Shown in pieces: positions 33,259 to 40,968 of a DNA stretch of 43,539 bases. Each line of letters opens with the position of its first letter. The first letter of the stretch is position 1. The stretch covers positions 1 through 43,539 of the forward strand of contig JAVBNN010000006.1 in assembly GCA_031551525.1 (NCBI GenBank), read 5' to 3'. Source of the DNA: JAVBNN01 sp031551525. Lineage in GTDB: Bacteria; Bacillota; Negativicutes; Acidaminococcales; JAISLQ01. Under the pieces are notes generated by a model. The model was given only the letters and a program-made list of their open reading frames with translations, was not told the DNA's origin and did no database searches. Made by a program: the position numbers and the translations under genes.

Positions 33259-34576
33259 GGCGCGCGACCGTAAATCTGTAGAGGTCTATGCTTTCCTCCG
33301 GCCTGATGCCTGCTTTTTGCATAGCGATAGACACCTGCTGCTCTACGCCGTCCACCCCGTCGAGATCGGGCAAGAGGAGGCCCCGCCTATGGCCATGCGA
33401 CACTATGACGCCGTATTTTTTTACGTCCAAGTAGTCAAGCGAAGGTATTTTTTCCGGCGCGGAAAGTATATCTACCGCCACCGTCAGTTCAGCCAGTTCT
33501 TCCGGCCGCACCGGCGGAAAACGAGGGTCTTCCCGCGCCGCCAGAAGTGCGTTTTGCATTATTTCATGCGACACATCTTCCCGGCAGGGCAGAAAAGTAC
33601 CCATACAGCCACGCAACTTCCCCTGTTTGTGCAAAGAAACGAACACCCCATGCCGGCCAGCCAAACCGGCCGCCCAATCCGGCACCTGCTCGGGTGAAAC
33701 GCCTTTTTGCAACCAATAATCGAGCGTCCAGCGGGCCAAACGCAAAGGCAACGATAAATCGTTCTTTTGCCATAAGGCCACTGCGTAACCCACGCCGAAA
33801 GTGTCTTCATACGATAGAAATTCGCTGGCTGCTCCTTCTCCCGCCGCCATAGCAAACAACAATGACCGCAAACCACATTCCCCGGCCCGGGCAATAAACG
33901 TTCTGTCCAAGCCAAGCAACAGCTGCCGGTCATTATCCTGCATCGCCGCCACAGCCATTCGGTCAAATTCCGCCCCCTCCGGGCGTTGCCCATACGGCGG
34001 CCCTTCTTTTAGGTAATGCGACAGATCGCCTGAGCCGATAATCACTATGTCATTTTCTGTTCCGGCCGCAGCCTCGGCCAGCGCTACATTCAAAGCAGCT
34101 ATTTCCTCCAGTTCGAGTAGCCCTGGGCAAATGTGCACTATTTTTCCTTGGAAACCCGCTTCGGTCAGATAATACAGCGGCACAAAGGCGCCGGAATCCA
34201 GTTCGGCCGGATAACCGGTCTTTTCACTAAACGCGCGGTCAAGCCGCACCATATTTACACCACGGGCGGCCGCCTTCTGCAAAAACGCCTCCGCCAGCGG
34301 CAAATCTACCAAAAAATCCAGCCTGCACTGTGGTACGCCGAACTTTTCCATGCTTCCGGTCAACTCCGAAAAAACTGCCACAGTAGCCGCATCTTGAAAA
34401 CTCACGCCATGCGGTGTCATAACGATAACCGTTCCCGGTTTGAGTTCGGCCAGACGCTGCGCCGCTATTTTCATAGCGTCCACGGTTTTTTGCACCTGGC
34501 GGCAGTCGTTTTTCCCCACCTCCGGTATGATGAGCGGTGGGTGCGGCATAAACGCCGCGGCCAATATTTTACCCAT
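33248..34576 (-). CDS. amrB: Memo-AMMECR1 fusion protein of the AmmeMemoRadiSam system
   Basis: 442 residues, two domains. Residues 1 to about 265 are a Memo-type domain related to class III extradiol dioxygenases (AAAFMPHPPL at the start, MTPHG, GSGDLSH with metal-binding histidines). Residues about 275-442 are an AMMECR1 domain with the signature LRGCMGTFLP. The start is the ATG at 34576, with GGGAGG upstream; an earlier ATG at 34654 gives an unrelated leader. Together with the following radical SAM gene it forms the complete three-part system in two genes. Function is not known; a modified peptide or RNA has been suggested only in general terms. Confidence 0.9.
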   Translation of the reverse strand: MGKILAAAFMPHPPLIIPEVGKNDCRQVQKTVDAMKIAAQRLAELKPGTVIVMTPHGVSFQDAATVAVFSELTGSMEKFGVPQCRLDFLVDLPLAEAFLQKAAARGVNMVRLDRAFSEKTGYPAELDSGAFVPLYYLTEAGFQGKIVHICPGLLELEEIAALNVALAEAAAGTENDIVIIGSGDLSHYLKEGPPYGQRPEGAEFDRMAVAAMQDNDRQLLLGLDRTFIARAGECGLRSLLFAMAAGEGAASEFLSYEDTFGVGYAVALWQKNDLSLPLRLARWTLDYWLQKGVSPEQVPDWAAGLAGRHGVFVSLHKQGKLRGCMGTFLPCREDVSHEIMQNALLAAREDPRFPPVRPEELAELTVAVDILSAPEKIPSLDYLDVKKYGVIVSHGHRRGLLLPDLDGVDGVEQQVSIAMQKAGIRPEESIDLYRFTVARHES

Positions 34577-34726
34577 AAGGCACCTCCCGGCATTGATACA
34601 GCCGATATGTTCACTGGATATAATCATTCTCCGAAAAACTGCTATTTCCTTCAATAAAGATATGACAAATACTGTTTGATAAGTTAAAATTAGAAAAGAA
34701 TTTCATTTTTCAGCAAGGAGTTCCTC
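34577..34726. other. Divergent gap between the Memo-AMMECR1 and GT51 genes
   Basis: 150 bases. A plus-strand sigmaA promoter (34662-34690) serves the GT51 gene. For the minus strand I see no convincing promoter. No RNA element recognised. Confidence 0.5.
34662..34690 (+). promoter_or_regulatory. SigmaA promoter of the GT51 glycosyltransferase gene
   Basis: ATGACA (34662-34667), 17-base spacer, TAAAAT (34685-34690); leader of about 30 bases with AAGGAG before the ATG. Confidence 0.7.
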
Positions 34727-35482
34727 ATGAAAAAACTCTTATTCATACTGTTCTTGCTTGGCGGCACAGTGTTCGGCCTGGCCACCCACCAGAGCGGCGC
34801 GGCTCCCGCGACGAACTCGCAAGGCCTGAACATCCCCGCTATAGCGCGTGACTTTTTGCCGAACGAAATGCAGGGCTTTTTACGTATTTTCACGATTGAA
34901 GATGAAATAAAAGGGAAAATGGCCTCACCAAACTGGGTAAAGATAAGCGATATCCCTCTCACCATGCAGCAAGCCATCATTTCTGTCGAAGATAGCCGCT
35001 TTTACCAGCACGGCGTTGTAGATATAAACGGCATTCTGCGAGCCATCCTGGTCAACATCCAGGCCGGGGAAATAGTGGAAGGCGGCAGTACCATCACCCA
35101 ACAACTGGCCAAAAACATTTTCCTTGGTCAGGGGCAGACTTTCTCCCGCAAATTCCAGGAAATAATCTACGGCATACTACTGGAAAGCAAGTTCTCCAAA
35201 GAAGAAATACTGGAAATCTATCTTAATACCATTTATTTCGGATCAGGTGCCTATGGCATCAAAGACGCTTCAGAGGTGTATTTTCACAAGACGCCGGATA
35301 AGCTGAATCTGGCCGAAAGCAGTATGCTAGCTGGCCTACCCGCCGCGCCCTCCAATTATTCGCCCCTCGTTAATTTTGACGCTGCCAAAAAGCGACAGGC
35401 CATCGTGCTCGAAACAATGGTCAGAAACGGTTTTATCGGCCCGCAAGCAGCTAAAGAAATCCTTGCGCAAAAACTGTTTTAA
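34727..35482 (+). CDS. Stand-alone peptidoglycan glycosyltransferase (GT51)
   Basis: Polymerises lipid II into glycan strands at the outer face of the inner membrane. 251 residues: an N-terminal membrane anchor or signal (MKKLLFILFLLGGTVFGLA), then the GT51 motifs EDSRFYQHGVVD near residues 87-98 with the catalytic glutamate, GGSTITQQLAKNIF near 122-135, RKFQEI near 144-149 and KEEILEIYLNTIYFG near 162-176 with the second glutamate. There is no transpeptidase domain; the protein stops right after the glycosyltransferase domain, so it is a monofunctional type enzyme and not a broken PBP1, as it has its own promoter and terminator. Such enzymes often aid the class A PBPs or the SEDS machinery. 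Confidence 0.9.
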   Translation: MKKLLFILFLLGGTVFGLATHQSGAAPATNSQGLNIPAIARDFLPNEMQGFLRIFTIEDEIKGKMASPNWVKISDIPLTMQQAIISVEDSRFYQHGVVDINGILRAILVNIQAGEIVEGGSTITQQLAKNIFLGQGQTFSRKFQEIIYGILLESKFSKEEILEIYLNTIYFGSGAYGIKDASEVYFHKTPDKLNLAESSMLAGLPAAPSNYSPLVNFDAAKKRQAIVLETMVRNGFIGPQAAKEILAQKLF

Positions 35483-35488
35483 ATGTTT

Positions 35489-35520
35489 TAAAGCCTGCTG
35501 CCAAATGGCAACAGGCTTTT
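35489..35520. terminator. Terminator shared by the GT51 and GNAT genes
   Basis: AAAAGCCTG with CAGGCTTTT plus an inner GCC/GGC pair; T run follows on the plus strand. On the minus strand the A/T run allows termination of the GNAT gene also. Confidence 0.8.
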
Positions 35521-35522
35521 TT

Positions 35523-36038
35523 CTATAACAAAACCTTTTCAAAGGCGATCTTCTCACTGTTATCAAAGTACACTATACCGCAGTATGAAAAGCCCAATTT
35601 TTCCAAGAGGGACTGCATGGCGAAGTTTTTCCCGTCCGTATCCAGCTTTATACTGTGTATACCCTTACCAGCGCAAAGTTTTTCTATATGCCCGAACATC
35701 GCCTCGGCCAGCCCCTCGCCTCGTCGGCTGGCCGATACCGCCATACGGTGTACCGCCACGTACGGCTGCTCGCTCTTCCAGGCGCCTTCGATATTTTCAT
35801 ATATTTCTTCAGCATCAGAAGTGACCATGACCGTCCCCACTACCTGACCGCCTTTTTTAAGGATATAACTTGTACCGTCCGCAATATCGCCCTCGATAGC
35901 CGTCCGGTCAGGATAACCTTTTTGCCACTGGTCAACGCCTTGTGCTTTAAGAAAGGCTTTGGCTTCGTCTATAATTTTCATTATATCGTCGATATCTGAC
36001 TTTTCTGATTGACGAAGAATTGTTCCCTGTTCATTCAT
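35523..36038 (-). CDS. GNAT family N-acetyltransferase
   Basis: 171 residues. Acetyl-CoA binding motif A is visible as VHRMAVSASRRGEGLAEAMF (V-x-x-x-x-RGxGxA type; here R-R-G-E-G-L-A) and motif B as NFAMQSLLEKLGFSYCG. Substrate is unknown; such proteins acetylate small amines, antibiotics or protein N-termini. The ATG at 36038 overlaps the metH stop (ATGA), so it belongs to the same transcript as the methionine synthase genes, though a functional link is not evident. It ends at the shared terminator. Confidence 0.85.
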   Translation of the reverse strand: MNEQGTILRQSEKSDIDDIMKIIDEAKAFLKAQGVDQWQKGYPDRTAIEGDIADGTSYILKKGGQVVGTVMVTSDAEEIYENIEGAWKSEQPYVAVHRMAVSASRRGEGLAEAMFGHIEKLCAGKGIHSIKLDTDGKNFAMQSLLEKLGFSYCGIVYFDNSEKIAFEKVLL

Positions 36039-38404
36039 TTTGCTCTTTCCACCCATTCTTTGGCTAGCTTTACCGCCAGCACACCGTCTTTGGCGTAAAG
36101 GTCGGCCTCTATCTCTTTGGCATAGCTTTCGGTCAGTACCGCGCCGCCCACCATTATCCCGCCCGGATATCCCACTTCATGCAGCGCCTTGATGCTCTCT
36201 ACCATCGCCCCCAGCGTTGTAGTCATCAGAGCGCACAAACCGACTATATCTGGCTGTTCTCGTTTAACTGCCTCCACTATTTGTGCCGTCGGCACATCTT
36301 TACCAAGGTCTATAACAGTAAAGCCGCTATTTTCCATAAGCGTAGCCACGATATTTTTTCCAAGATCGTGTATATCTCCTTCTACAGTCGCCAGCAGTAC
36401 TTTACCCAGGCTATCCATTTGTTCGCCTTCGCCCAGCCCGGACTTGAGTGCATCGAATGCCGCGCGCATAGCCTCCGCCGACATCATCACCTGTGGCAAA
36501 AATGCCTTGCCGGTGGCAAAGCGCTCGCCCACTTCATTCATCGCACGGGTCAGGGCGCCGGTAGCTATATCATATGCCTTGTGCCCGGCCTGGAAAGCCG
36601 CGGCAGCCAATTTGCCGGCGGTTTCCTTTTCGCCGCGCTGCACCGCCCGCATCAATGCAGACAGAACATCTTCCGCCATCGGCACAATAGACGGTTTTTC
36701 TTCTGTCTGAGCAGCATAATATCCACTATACCGCAATCCTTGATAGTCTTTGCCATTGATCACGCTAGCTGCCGCCAGCATTTCACTAATATTCGGCGCG
36801 CCCGGGTTTATGATGGGCGCGTCCAGCCCACTATCAAGCGCCATAAGGAAAAAAGCCGTATTTACCAATTCCCGCCGCGGAAGACCGAAAGAAACATTGC
36901 TCAAACCCATCGTACTGGGATAGCCGAACTTCTCCCGATACAAGCGAAGCGTTTTTAACGTTTCACCCGGCGCCTTCCCGTCCGAGGCCGCGGTCAGCAC
37001 CAGCGCGTCCAATACCATATCGCTGTCCGACAGTCCGGCCTGTTTGGCCTTGTTTACTATTTCTTCCGCCACGACTAGTTTTTCTTCCGCAGTCACTGGC
37101 AGTCCTTTTTCTCCTAAAGGCAACACAATAACCGCCGCGCCATATTTTTTCGCCAAGGCCAAAATAGGCTCCGGCTGTTTGCCGCTCACCGAGTTTATCA
37201 GCGCCCGGCCCGGATAATAGCGTAACCCAGCCTCCACCACCTCCGCCTGGGTGCTGTCGATGGAAAAAGGCACATCTACCAGGCTGGACAGTTCTGTTAC
37301 CGCTCTTTGCATCAACTCTTTCTGATCGAGGCCCGGCACGCCCATATTTATATCGAGTGCGCCGGCGCCGGCTTCCACCTGTTCGAGCGCGTCCCGCTTC
37401 ACCGACACCAGACTGCCCTGCCGTATCTCTTCCGCCATTGCTTTACGGCCGGTCGGATTTATTCGCTCGCCGATCAACACAGTCGGGTGATCTTTGCCCA
37501 GCCATACCGTCCTTGATCGTGACGCCAGCCGCACCCCATGCGGCAAAACGCTACGCGTGGCCGAAATACACTGTTTCAGCCCCAAGGCCATAGCCGCTAT
37601 ATGCTCCGGCGTAGTCCCACAGCAGCCGCCGATGAATGTTGCCCCCGCCTCCACCAGCTTGGGCGCCCAAAGAGACATTTCATCCGGCAGTAAAGGAAAT
37701 ACCGTCTCGCCGTTTCGCAGCACCGGCAGGCCAGCGTTGGGTTGCACCGATATGGGAAGAGTGGTTGCGGCAGCCATTTCTCTGATTACCGGCAAAAGTT
37801 GTTCTGGTCCTAATGAACAGTTGGCGCCGATAATACTTACCCCGAGCGGCTCCAATATGGCGGCGGCAGTCGCCGCATCCGTCCCGGTCACCGTCCGGCC
37901 GCTTTCATCAAACGCCAGCTGGCTTATTATCGGTACATTCGAAACCGCTTTAGCCGCCAGAACGGCTGCCCGCATTTCCTGTATATCTATGATCGTTTCA
38001 AATAATATATAGTCCGCGCCGCCTCTAACCAGCGCTCTTACCTGTTCTTCATAAGCGCTGCATACTTCGTCGAAAGAGATGTCCCCCAGCGGGCATATCA
38101 GTTTGCCGGTAGGCCCGGCGGCCCCCGCTACAAGAGTCTCTCTGCCGCAGGCGGCACGCGCCGCTTTCACCGCGGCCAGGATGATCTTTTCCACTTCACC
38201 CTTTAAGCCGAAATGAGCCAGTTTTATCCGGTTGGCGCCAAAGGTATTTGTCTCTATGATATCGGCCCCGGCCGACACATAAGCCTTGTGTATGCCGGTA
38301 ACCGCCTCCGGTGCGACCAGCGCGGCGTACTCCGGGCAGGGTTTGTCGGCGATACCCAAAGCTTGGAGTTGTGTACCCATCGCACCGTCAAATATTTTTA
38401 TCAT
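36035..38404 (-). CDS. metH: Cobalamin-dependent methionine synthase, catalytic part without reactivation domain
   Basis: Transfers the methyl group from 5-methyltetrahydrofolate to homocysteine through methylcobalamin. 789 residues: homocysteine domain 1 to about 290 with zinc ligands in GANCSLGP and GGCCGTTPEHI, pterin-binding domain about 310-570, cap domain about 580-660 and B12 domain about 665-789 with DIHDLGKN (the lower histidine ligand). The C-terminal AdoMet-dependent reactivation domain of about 300 residues found in E. coli MetH is absent. A reactivation-domain protein is encoded by the gene that ends directly at the metH ATG (TAGATG, no gap), so the enzyme is split into two subunits. 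Confidence 0.95.
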   Translation of the reverse strand: MIKIFDGAMGTQLQALGIADKPCPEYAALVAPEAVTGIHKAYVSAGADIIETNTFGANRIKLAHFGLKGEVEKIILAAVKAARAACGRETLVAGAAGPTGKLICPLGDISFDEVCSAYEEQVRALVRGGADYILFETIIDIQEMRAAVLAAKAVSNVPIISQLAFDESGRTVTGTDAATAAAILEPLGVSIIGANCSLGPEQLLPVIREMAAATTLPISVQPNAGLPVLRNGETVFPLLPDEMSLWAPKLVEAGATFIGGCCGTTPEHIAAMALGLKQCISATRSVLPHGVRLASRSRTVWLGKDHPTVLIGERINPTGRKAMAEEIRQGSLVSVKRDALEQVEAGAGALDINMGVPGLDQKELMQRAVTELSSLVDVPFSIDSTQAEVVEAGLRYYPGRALINSVSGKQPEPILALAKKYGAAVIVLPLGEKGLPVTAEEKLVVAEEIVNKAKQAGLSDSDMVLDALVLTAASDGKAPGETLKTLRLYREKFGYPSTMGLSNVSFGLPRRELVNTAFFLMALDSGLDAPIINPGAPNISEMLAAASVINGKDYQGLRYSGYYAAQTEEKPSIVPMAEDVLSALMRAVQRGEKETAGKLAAAAFQAGHKAYDIATGALTRAMNEVGERFATGKAFLPQVMMSAEAMRAAFDALKSGLGEGEQMDSLGKVLLATVEGDIHDLGKNIVATLMENSGFTVIDLGKDVPTAQIVEAVKREQPDIVGLCALMTTTLGAMVESIKALHEVGYPGGIMVGGAVLTESYAKEIEADLYAKDGVLAVKLAKEWVERAK

Positions 38405-39067
38405 CTATTCTATCCTCCTGAACTCGCAACTGTCATTTTCACAACTCGAACAGGTTTTTCTCTCTTCTGCCTCTGCCCCCCGTGACCACAACGGCAGTAC
38501 TGCCGTAATGCTTTTGCGAGGAATGAGCATAAAAGCTCTGGATAAAGACATCCCCAGCACTTTACCGTTTGCCAAGCGCAACACCTCCGGCTGCTCAGTC
38601 AGTGTCCAGTCGCCATAGCCCGGACTAAACCGCCGGCCGACCATCAAGCCTTCTTTACCCGCCTCAGCGGCAATAAACGCACCCGCAGCATCCGCAGCAT
38701 CTTCGACAGCCGTAGTGGCCGCAGCGTCCAGCAAAAGCGCCAGCGTACTTTGCCCTTCGGCAAACAGCTGCCCTATCCGCGTTTCTATATCTTCGCCGAT
38801 AGTTACCGCCAGTACCGCCACTTTCTGCGCGCCGCCCAGATGCTTCGCCAAATTGCGACTGCTTGGCCGAAACACTGTCTCCGCCAGGATATAAGGCGGC
38901 TCATAGCGATATACCTCCCAGGCGGTCTCTGGTCGTGCGTATAAAAGCGCCTCCCGGCAGGCAGTCCGGATAAACTCTTCCGGCAGGACTTCGTCCTTAG
39001 CCATACCGGCGTAACGCAATAATTCTGTGCTGTTTATTTCATGCAATACAGGCCGCAGCAGAGGCAA
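38405..39067 (-). CDS. Methionine synthase reactivation subunit (stand-alone activation domain)
   Basis: Would methylate oxidised cobalamin with AdoMet to restart MetH. About 220 residues. The AdoMet-binding motif of the MetH activation domain is recognisable as GRRFSPGYGDWTLTEQPEVL (R-x-x-PGY type) near residues 147-166. The C-terminus ends with a CSSCENDSCEF cysteine motif that E. coli MetH lacks and that may bind a metal or cluster. A GTG at 39076 is directly beside the ribosome site; TTG at 39067, eight bases after AGGGAG, is more likely. Gap to metH is zero, implying coupled synthesis. Confidence 0.85.
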   Translation of the reverse strand: MPLLRPVLHEINSTELLRYAGMAKDEVLPEEFIRTACREALLYARPETAWEVYRYEPPYILAETVFRPSSRNLAKHLGGAQKVAVLAVTIGEDIETRIGQLFAEGQSTLALLLDAAATTAVEDAADAAGAFIAAEAGKEGLMVGRRFSPGYGDWTLTEQPEVLRLANGKVLGMSLSRAFMLIPRKSITAVLPLWSRGAEAEERKTCSSCENDSCEFRRIE

Positions 39068-39099
39068 ATACGTCACTCCCTAACAATAAATACTCTTTT

Positions 39100-39108
39100 A
39101 TTATAACA
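39100..39108 (-). promoter_or_regulatory. Extended -10 promoter of the metH operon
   Basis: TGTTATAAT on the minus strand, 33 bases before the TTG start. No clear -35. No SAM or cobalamin riboswitch fits in the short leader. Confidence 0.55.
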
Positions 39109-39144
39109 TAATGCGACAGATTTGTTCCTGTTGACAATAAAGAC

Positions 39145-39213
39145 AAAAAAGCAGCAGGCTTACGCCTGCCGCAAAAAATTCGGGGCTACATATAGAACAG
39201 TACATACAGCCCC
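39145..39213 (-). terminator. Two tandem hairpins after the LysM gene
   Basis: First reached from the LysM gene is a hairpin GGGGCT/AGCCCC (39182-39187 with 39208-39213) followed by a T run (39173-39178). The second, 39151-39172, has an 8-of-9-bp stem with loop of four and a T run at 39145-39150. Together they insulate the metH operon promoter. Confidence 0.75.
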
Positions 39214-39224
39214 AAGCTTTTTAT

Positions 39225-39521
39225 CTAATTTACTGTCGCCACCTCTTTAGTTTTCACGGGCACTACCAGTTGCTGCCCAGGTTGGATGACCGCCCGGCCT
39301 CCCAAATTATTCTCTTTATATATCCTCGCTACTACCATGCGTATATCTTCGTCTTTAGCGGCAAACTGACGGGCGATCGCCCACACGGTATCGCCATTGA
39401 GTACAGTAACAGTTTGTTTCTGCCATACTTCCGCCTGTTCGCTTTTCGCGAATAAGACCGGCGTAAATATCCCTGACAGCAACATCCCGGCAATAAGCAA
39501 CCGCATAGCCAGTTTATTCAT
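39225..39521 (-). CDS. LysM protein resembling the SOS division inhibitor YneA
   Basis: 98 residues: N-terminal hydrophobic anchor or signal (MNKLAMRLLIAGMLLSGIFTPVLFA) and one LysM domain of about 50 residues (VTVLNGDTVWAIARQF, then DIRMVVARIYKENNL, then VIQPGQQLVVPV). LysM binds peptidoglycan. Size and plan resemble YneA of Bacillus, which halts division during the SOS response. A LexA-like site stands at the promoter (39561-39574), supporting this, but other small LysM proteins exist, and no lexA gene is adjacent. AGGAGG is 9 bases before the ATG at 39521. Confidence 0.75.
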   Translation of the reverse strand: MNKLAMRLLIAGMLLSGIFTPVLFAKSEQAEVWQKQTVTVLNGDTVWAIARQFAAKDEDIRMVVARIYKENNLGGRAVIQPGQQLVVPVKTKEVATVN

Positions 39522-39560
39522 AAAGATCGCCTCCTGAACTTTTGTTTGTTTTAAGTTTAC

Positions 39561-39574
39561 CAAACATCTGTTCA
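39561..39574. promoter_or_regulatory. LexA-like (SOS) box upstream of the LysM gene
   Basis: CAAACATCTGTTCA against the Firmicute consensus CGAACATATGTTCG: 11 of 14. It overlaps a TTGAAC -35 hexamer (39570-39575) on the minus strand; the -10 is weak (around 39548-39553). Regulation is inferred. Confidence 0.55.
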
Positions 39575-39581
39575 AAAAACA

Positions 39582-39638
39582 AAGAACATAAAAGAGCATT
39601 TAGCGAACTTATATTCGCTTTTGCTCTTTTATGTTCTT
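39582..39638. terminator. Long hairpin after the AEC permease gene, containing a second LexA-like palindrome
   Basis: AAGAACATAAAAGAGCA (39582-39598) pairs perfectly with 39622-39638; inside, AGCGAA (39602-39607) pairs with TTCGCT (39614-39619). On the minus strand a T-rich tail follows. The central CGAACTTATATTCG (39604-39617) matches the LexA consensus at 12 of 14 positions. Confidence 0.7.
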
Positions 39639-39659
39639 CTAGCTCTTTATTGCTCCTGT

Positions 39660-40601
39660 TTAATGCAAAATCCACATATAAAAAGGTATGGCCAACATAA
39701 ACAATACTGTGGAAACAGTCGTAAGAAAAGCCGCGTACTTGGTATCGAGGCCGTAGGTAGCGGCCAGGATGGGCAGGGATACCGCTGCCGGTGTCGCCGC
39801 CTGGATGATAAATACCTTAAATTGCATATCTCCGGCCGGAATGAAAATATGCAGCCCCAGCAAAACCAGCGGAGACACCGCAAAACGCCCAACCAGTGCA
39901 ACTATGCTTTCCATATCCAGCTTTATCTCAGATATATGCGTTTCACTGAGCACATAGCCGATAAAGATCATCGACAGCGGAGTGGTCATCGCGCCCAGGT
40001 AGCGGCAGGTATCTTTTACCAGTGGGGAAAGCCCTATACCCAAAACGATCAGGATGATCGCCGTTATAAAGCCCAGCAATGGTGAAAAAATGATTTTTTT
40101 AATTATTTGCCAGAAAGCTGGCCGCGAGGTCCTCGCCGCTCCCTCAGCCGCGATCTGGTATACCGCTACCGCCCACAGAGCCACCGTATTTGCGGCAAAA
40201 TACTCCAATACAAATACCGTGCTGCTTTCGCCAAACAGGGCCAGATTTATCGGCAAGCCGATGTACATACAGTTGGAAACATAAAACATCGCTTTAAACA
40301 GCGCACGCCGTCCTTGTGGCACTTTCAACAAACGAACGAAGAGCGAACCAACGTAATAGCTAATAACCACTGAAAGTATAGGCAATACCAGTCCATAGGC
40401 CAGTTCACCAAAATTATCACGGTTAAAATTGCTGGTTATGTTTAACAGAACTACGCAGGGAAGCGATACTTTACTTACCAGGTCAGCTATGAGTTTGGCG
40501 CTTTCTTCATTAAACCAGCCGCGCCGGGCCAGTATCACACCGACCGCGATCATGACCACTATGCTAAGTACGCTCTGTATGGCGTGTATAACTACCGACA
40601 C
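39660..40601 (-). CDS. AEC family transporter
   Basis: Auxin-efflux-carrier type permease, a family that in bacteria carries malate, other carboxylates or amino-acid derivatives. 313 residues with about ten hydrophobic helices in two groups split by a hydrophilic stretch near the middle (residues about 150-165, AEGAARTSRPAF). Near the start GVILARRGWFNEESAKLIADLVSKVSLP is a typical family motif. Start is GTG with GGAG upstream. Substrate cannot be judged from the neighbours. Confidence 0.85.
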   Translation of the reverse strand: MSVVIHAIQSVLSIVVMIAVGVILARRGWFNEESAKLIADLVSKVSLPCVVLLNITSNFNRDNFGELAYGLVLPILSVVISYYVGSLFVRLLKVPQGRRALFKAMFYVSNCMYIGLPINLALFGESSTVFVLEYFAANTVALWAVAVYQIAAEGAARTSRPAFWQIIKKIIFSPLLGFITAIILIVLGIGLSPLVKDTCRYLGAMTTPLSMIFIGYVLSETHISEIKLDMESIVALVGRFAVSPLVLLGLHIFIPAGDMQFKVFIIQAATPAAVSLPILAATYGLDTKYAAFLTTVSTVLFMLAIPFYMWILH

Positions 40602-40632
40602 TGTTTTTCACTCCATGCGGGCACACACCCGC

Positions 40633-40968
40633 TCAATTTTGTTCTTTCCGCGCCGCCAATACGTTTTTCATCCAGGCCGTCATAGCCAGTTTGCCAAAAT
40701 CATGCCATTTTTTGCACCTGGTATGTTTTTCTATATAGGCATCCCAGCGCTCGGCCGGGATATTTTCTATTTCCAGAGGATTCATTATGCCAAAACCGCT
40801 CCGGTACAACATATCATCCAGGGAAGAAAAGTCGCTGTTTTCCGCCATAAATTTATAGGAAAAAAGCCCCTCAAAACTAACTTTCTGCAAAGCCGCATTC
40901 AGTTCCGCATCTGCCTTGAACAGTGCTAAAAGTTCGGCGAACTCTTTTTCTTCGGTCTCCCCAAACAT
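40633..40968 (-). CDS. Small cytoplasmic protein of unknown function
   Basis: Not recognised. 111 residues, acidic N-terminal half (FGETEEKEFAELLALFKAD) and a basic, tryptophan-containing C-terminal half (RCKKWHDFGKLAMTAWMKNVLAARK). No signal peptide or membrane segment; predicted largely helical. Its ATG overlaps the stop of the preceding gene by one base (TGATG), so the two are translated together. This pairing with an exported protein is the only hint of a function. Confidence 0.7.
   Translation of the reverse strand: MFGETEEKEFAELLALFKADAELNAALQKVSFEGLFSYKFMAENSDFSSLDDMLYRSGFGIMNPLEIENIPAERWDAYIEKHTRCKKWHDFGKLAMTAWMKNVLAARKEQN

Noticed and set aside
39068..39224. SAM or cobalamin riboswitch before the methionine synthase genes
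   Set aside because: The gap is used by an extended -10 promoter and two terminator hairpins of the LysM gene; no conserved riboswitch core is visible in the short leader.
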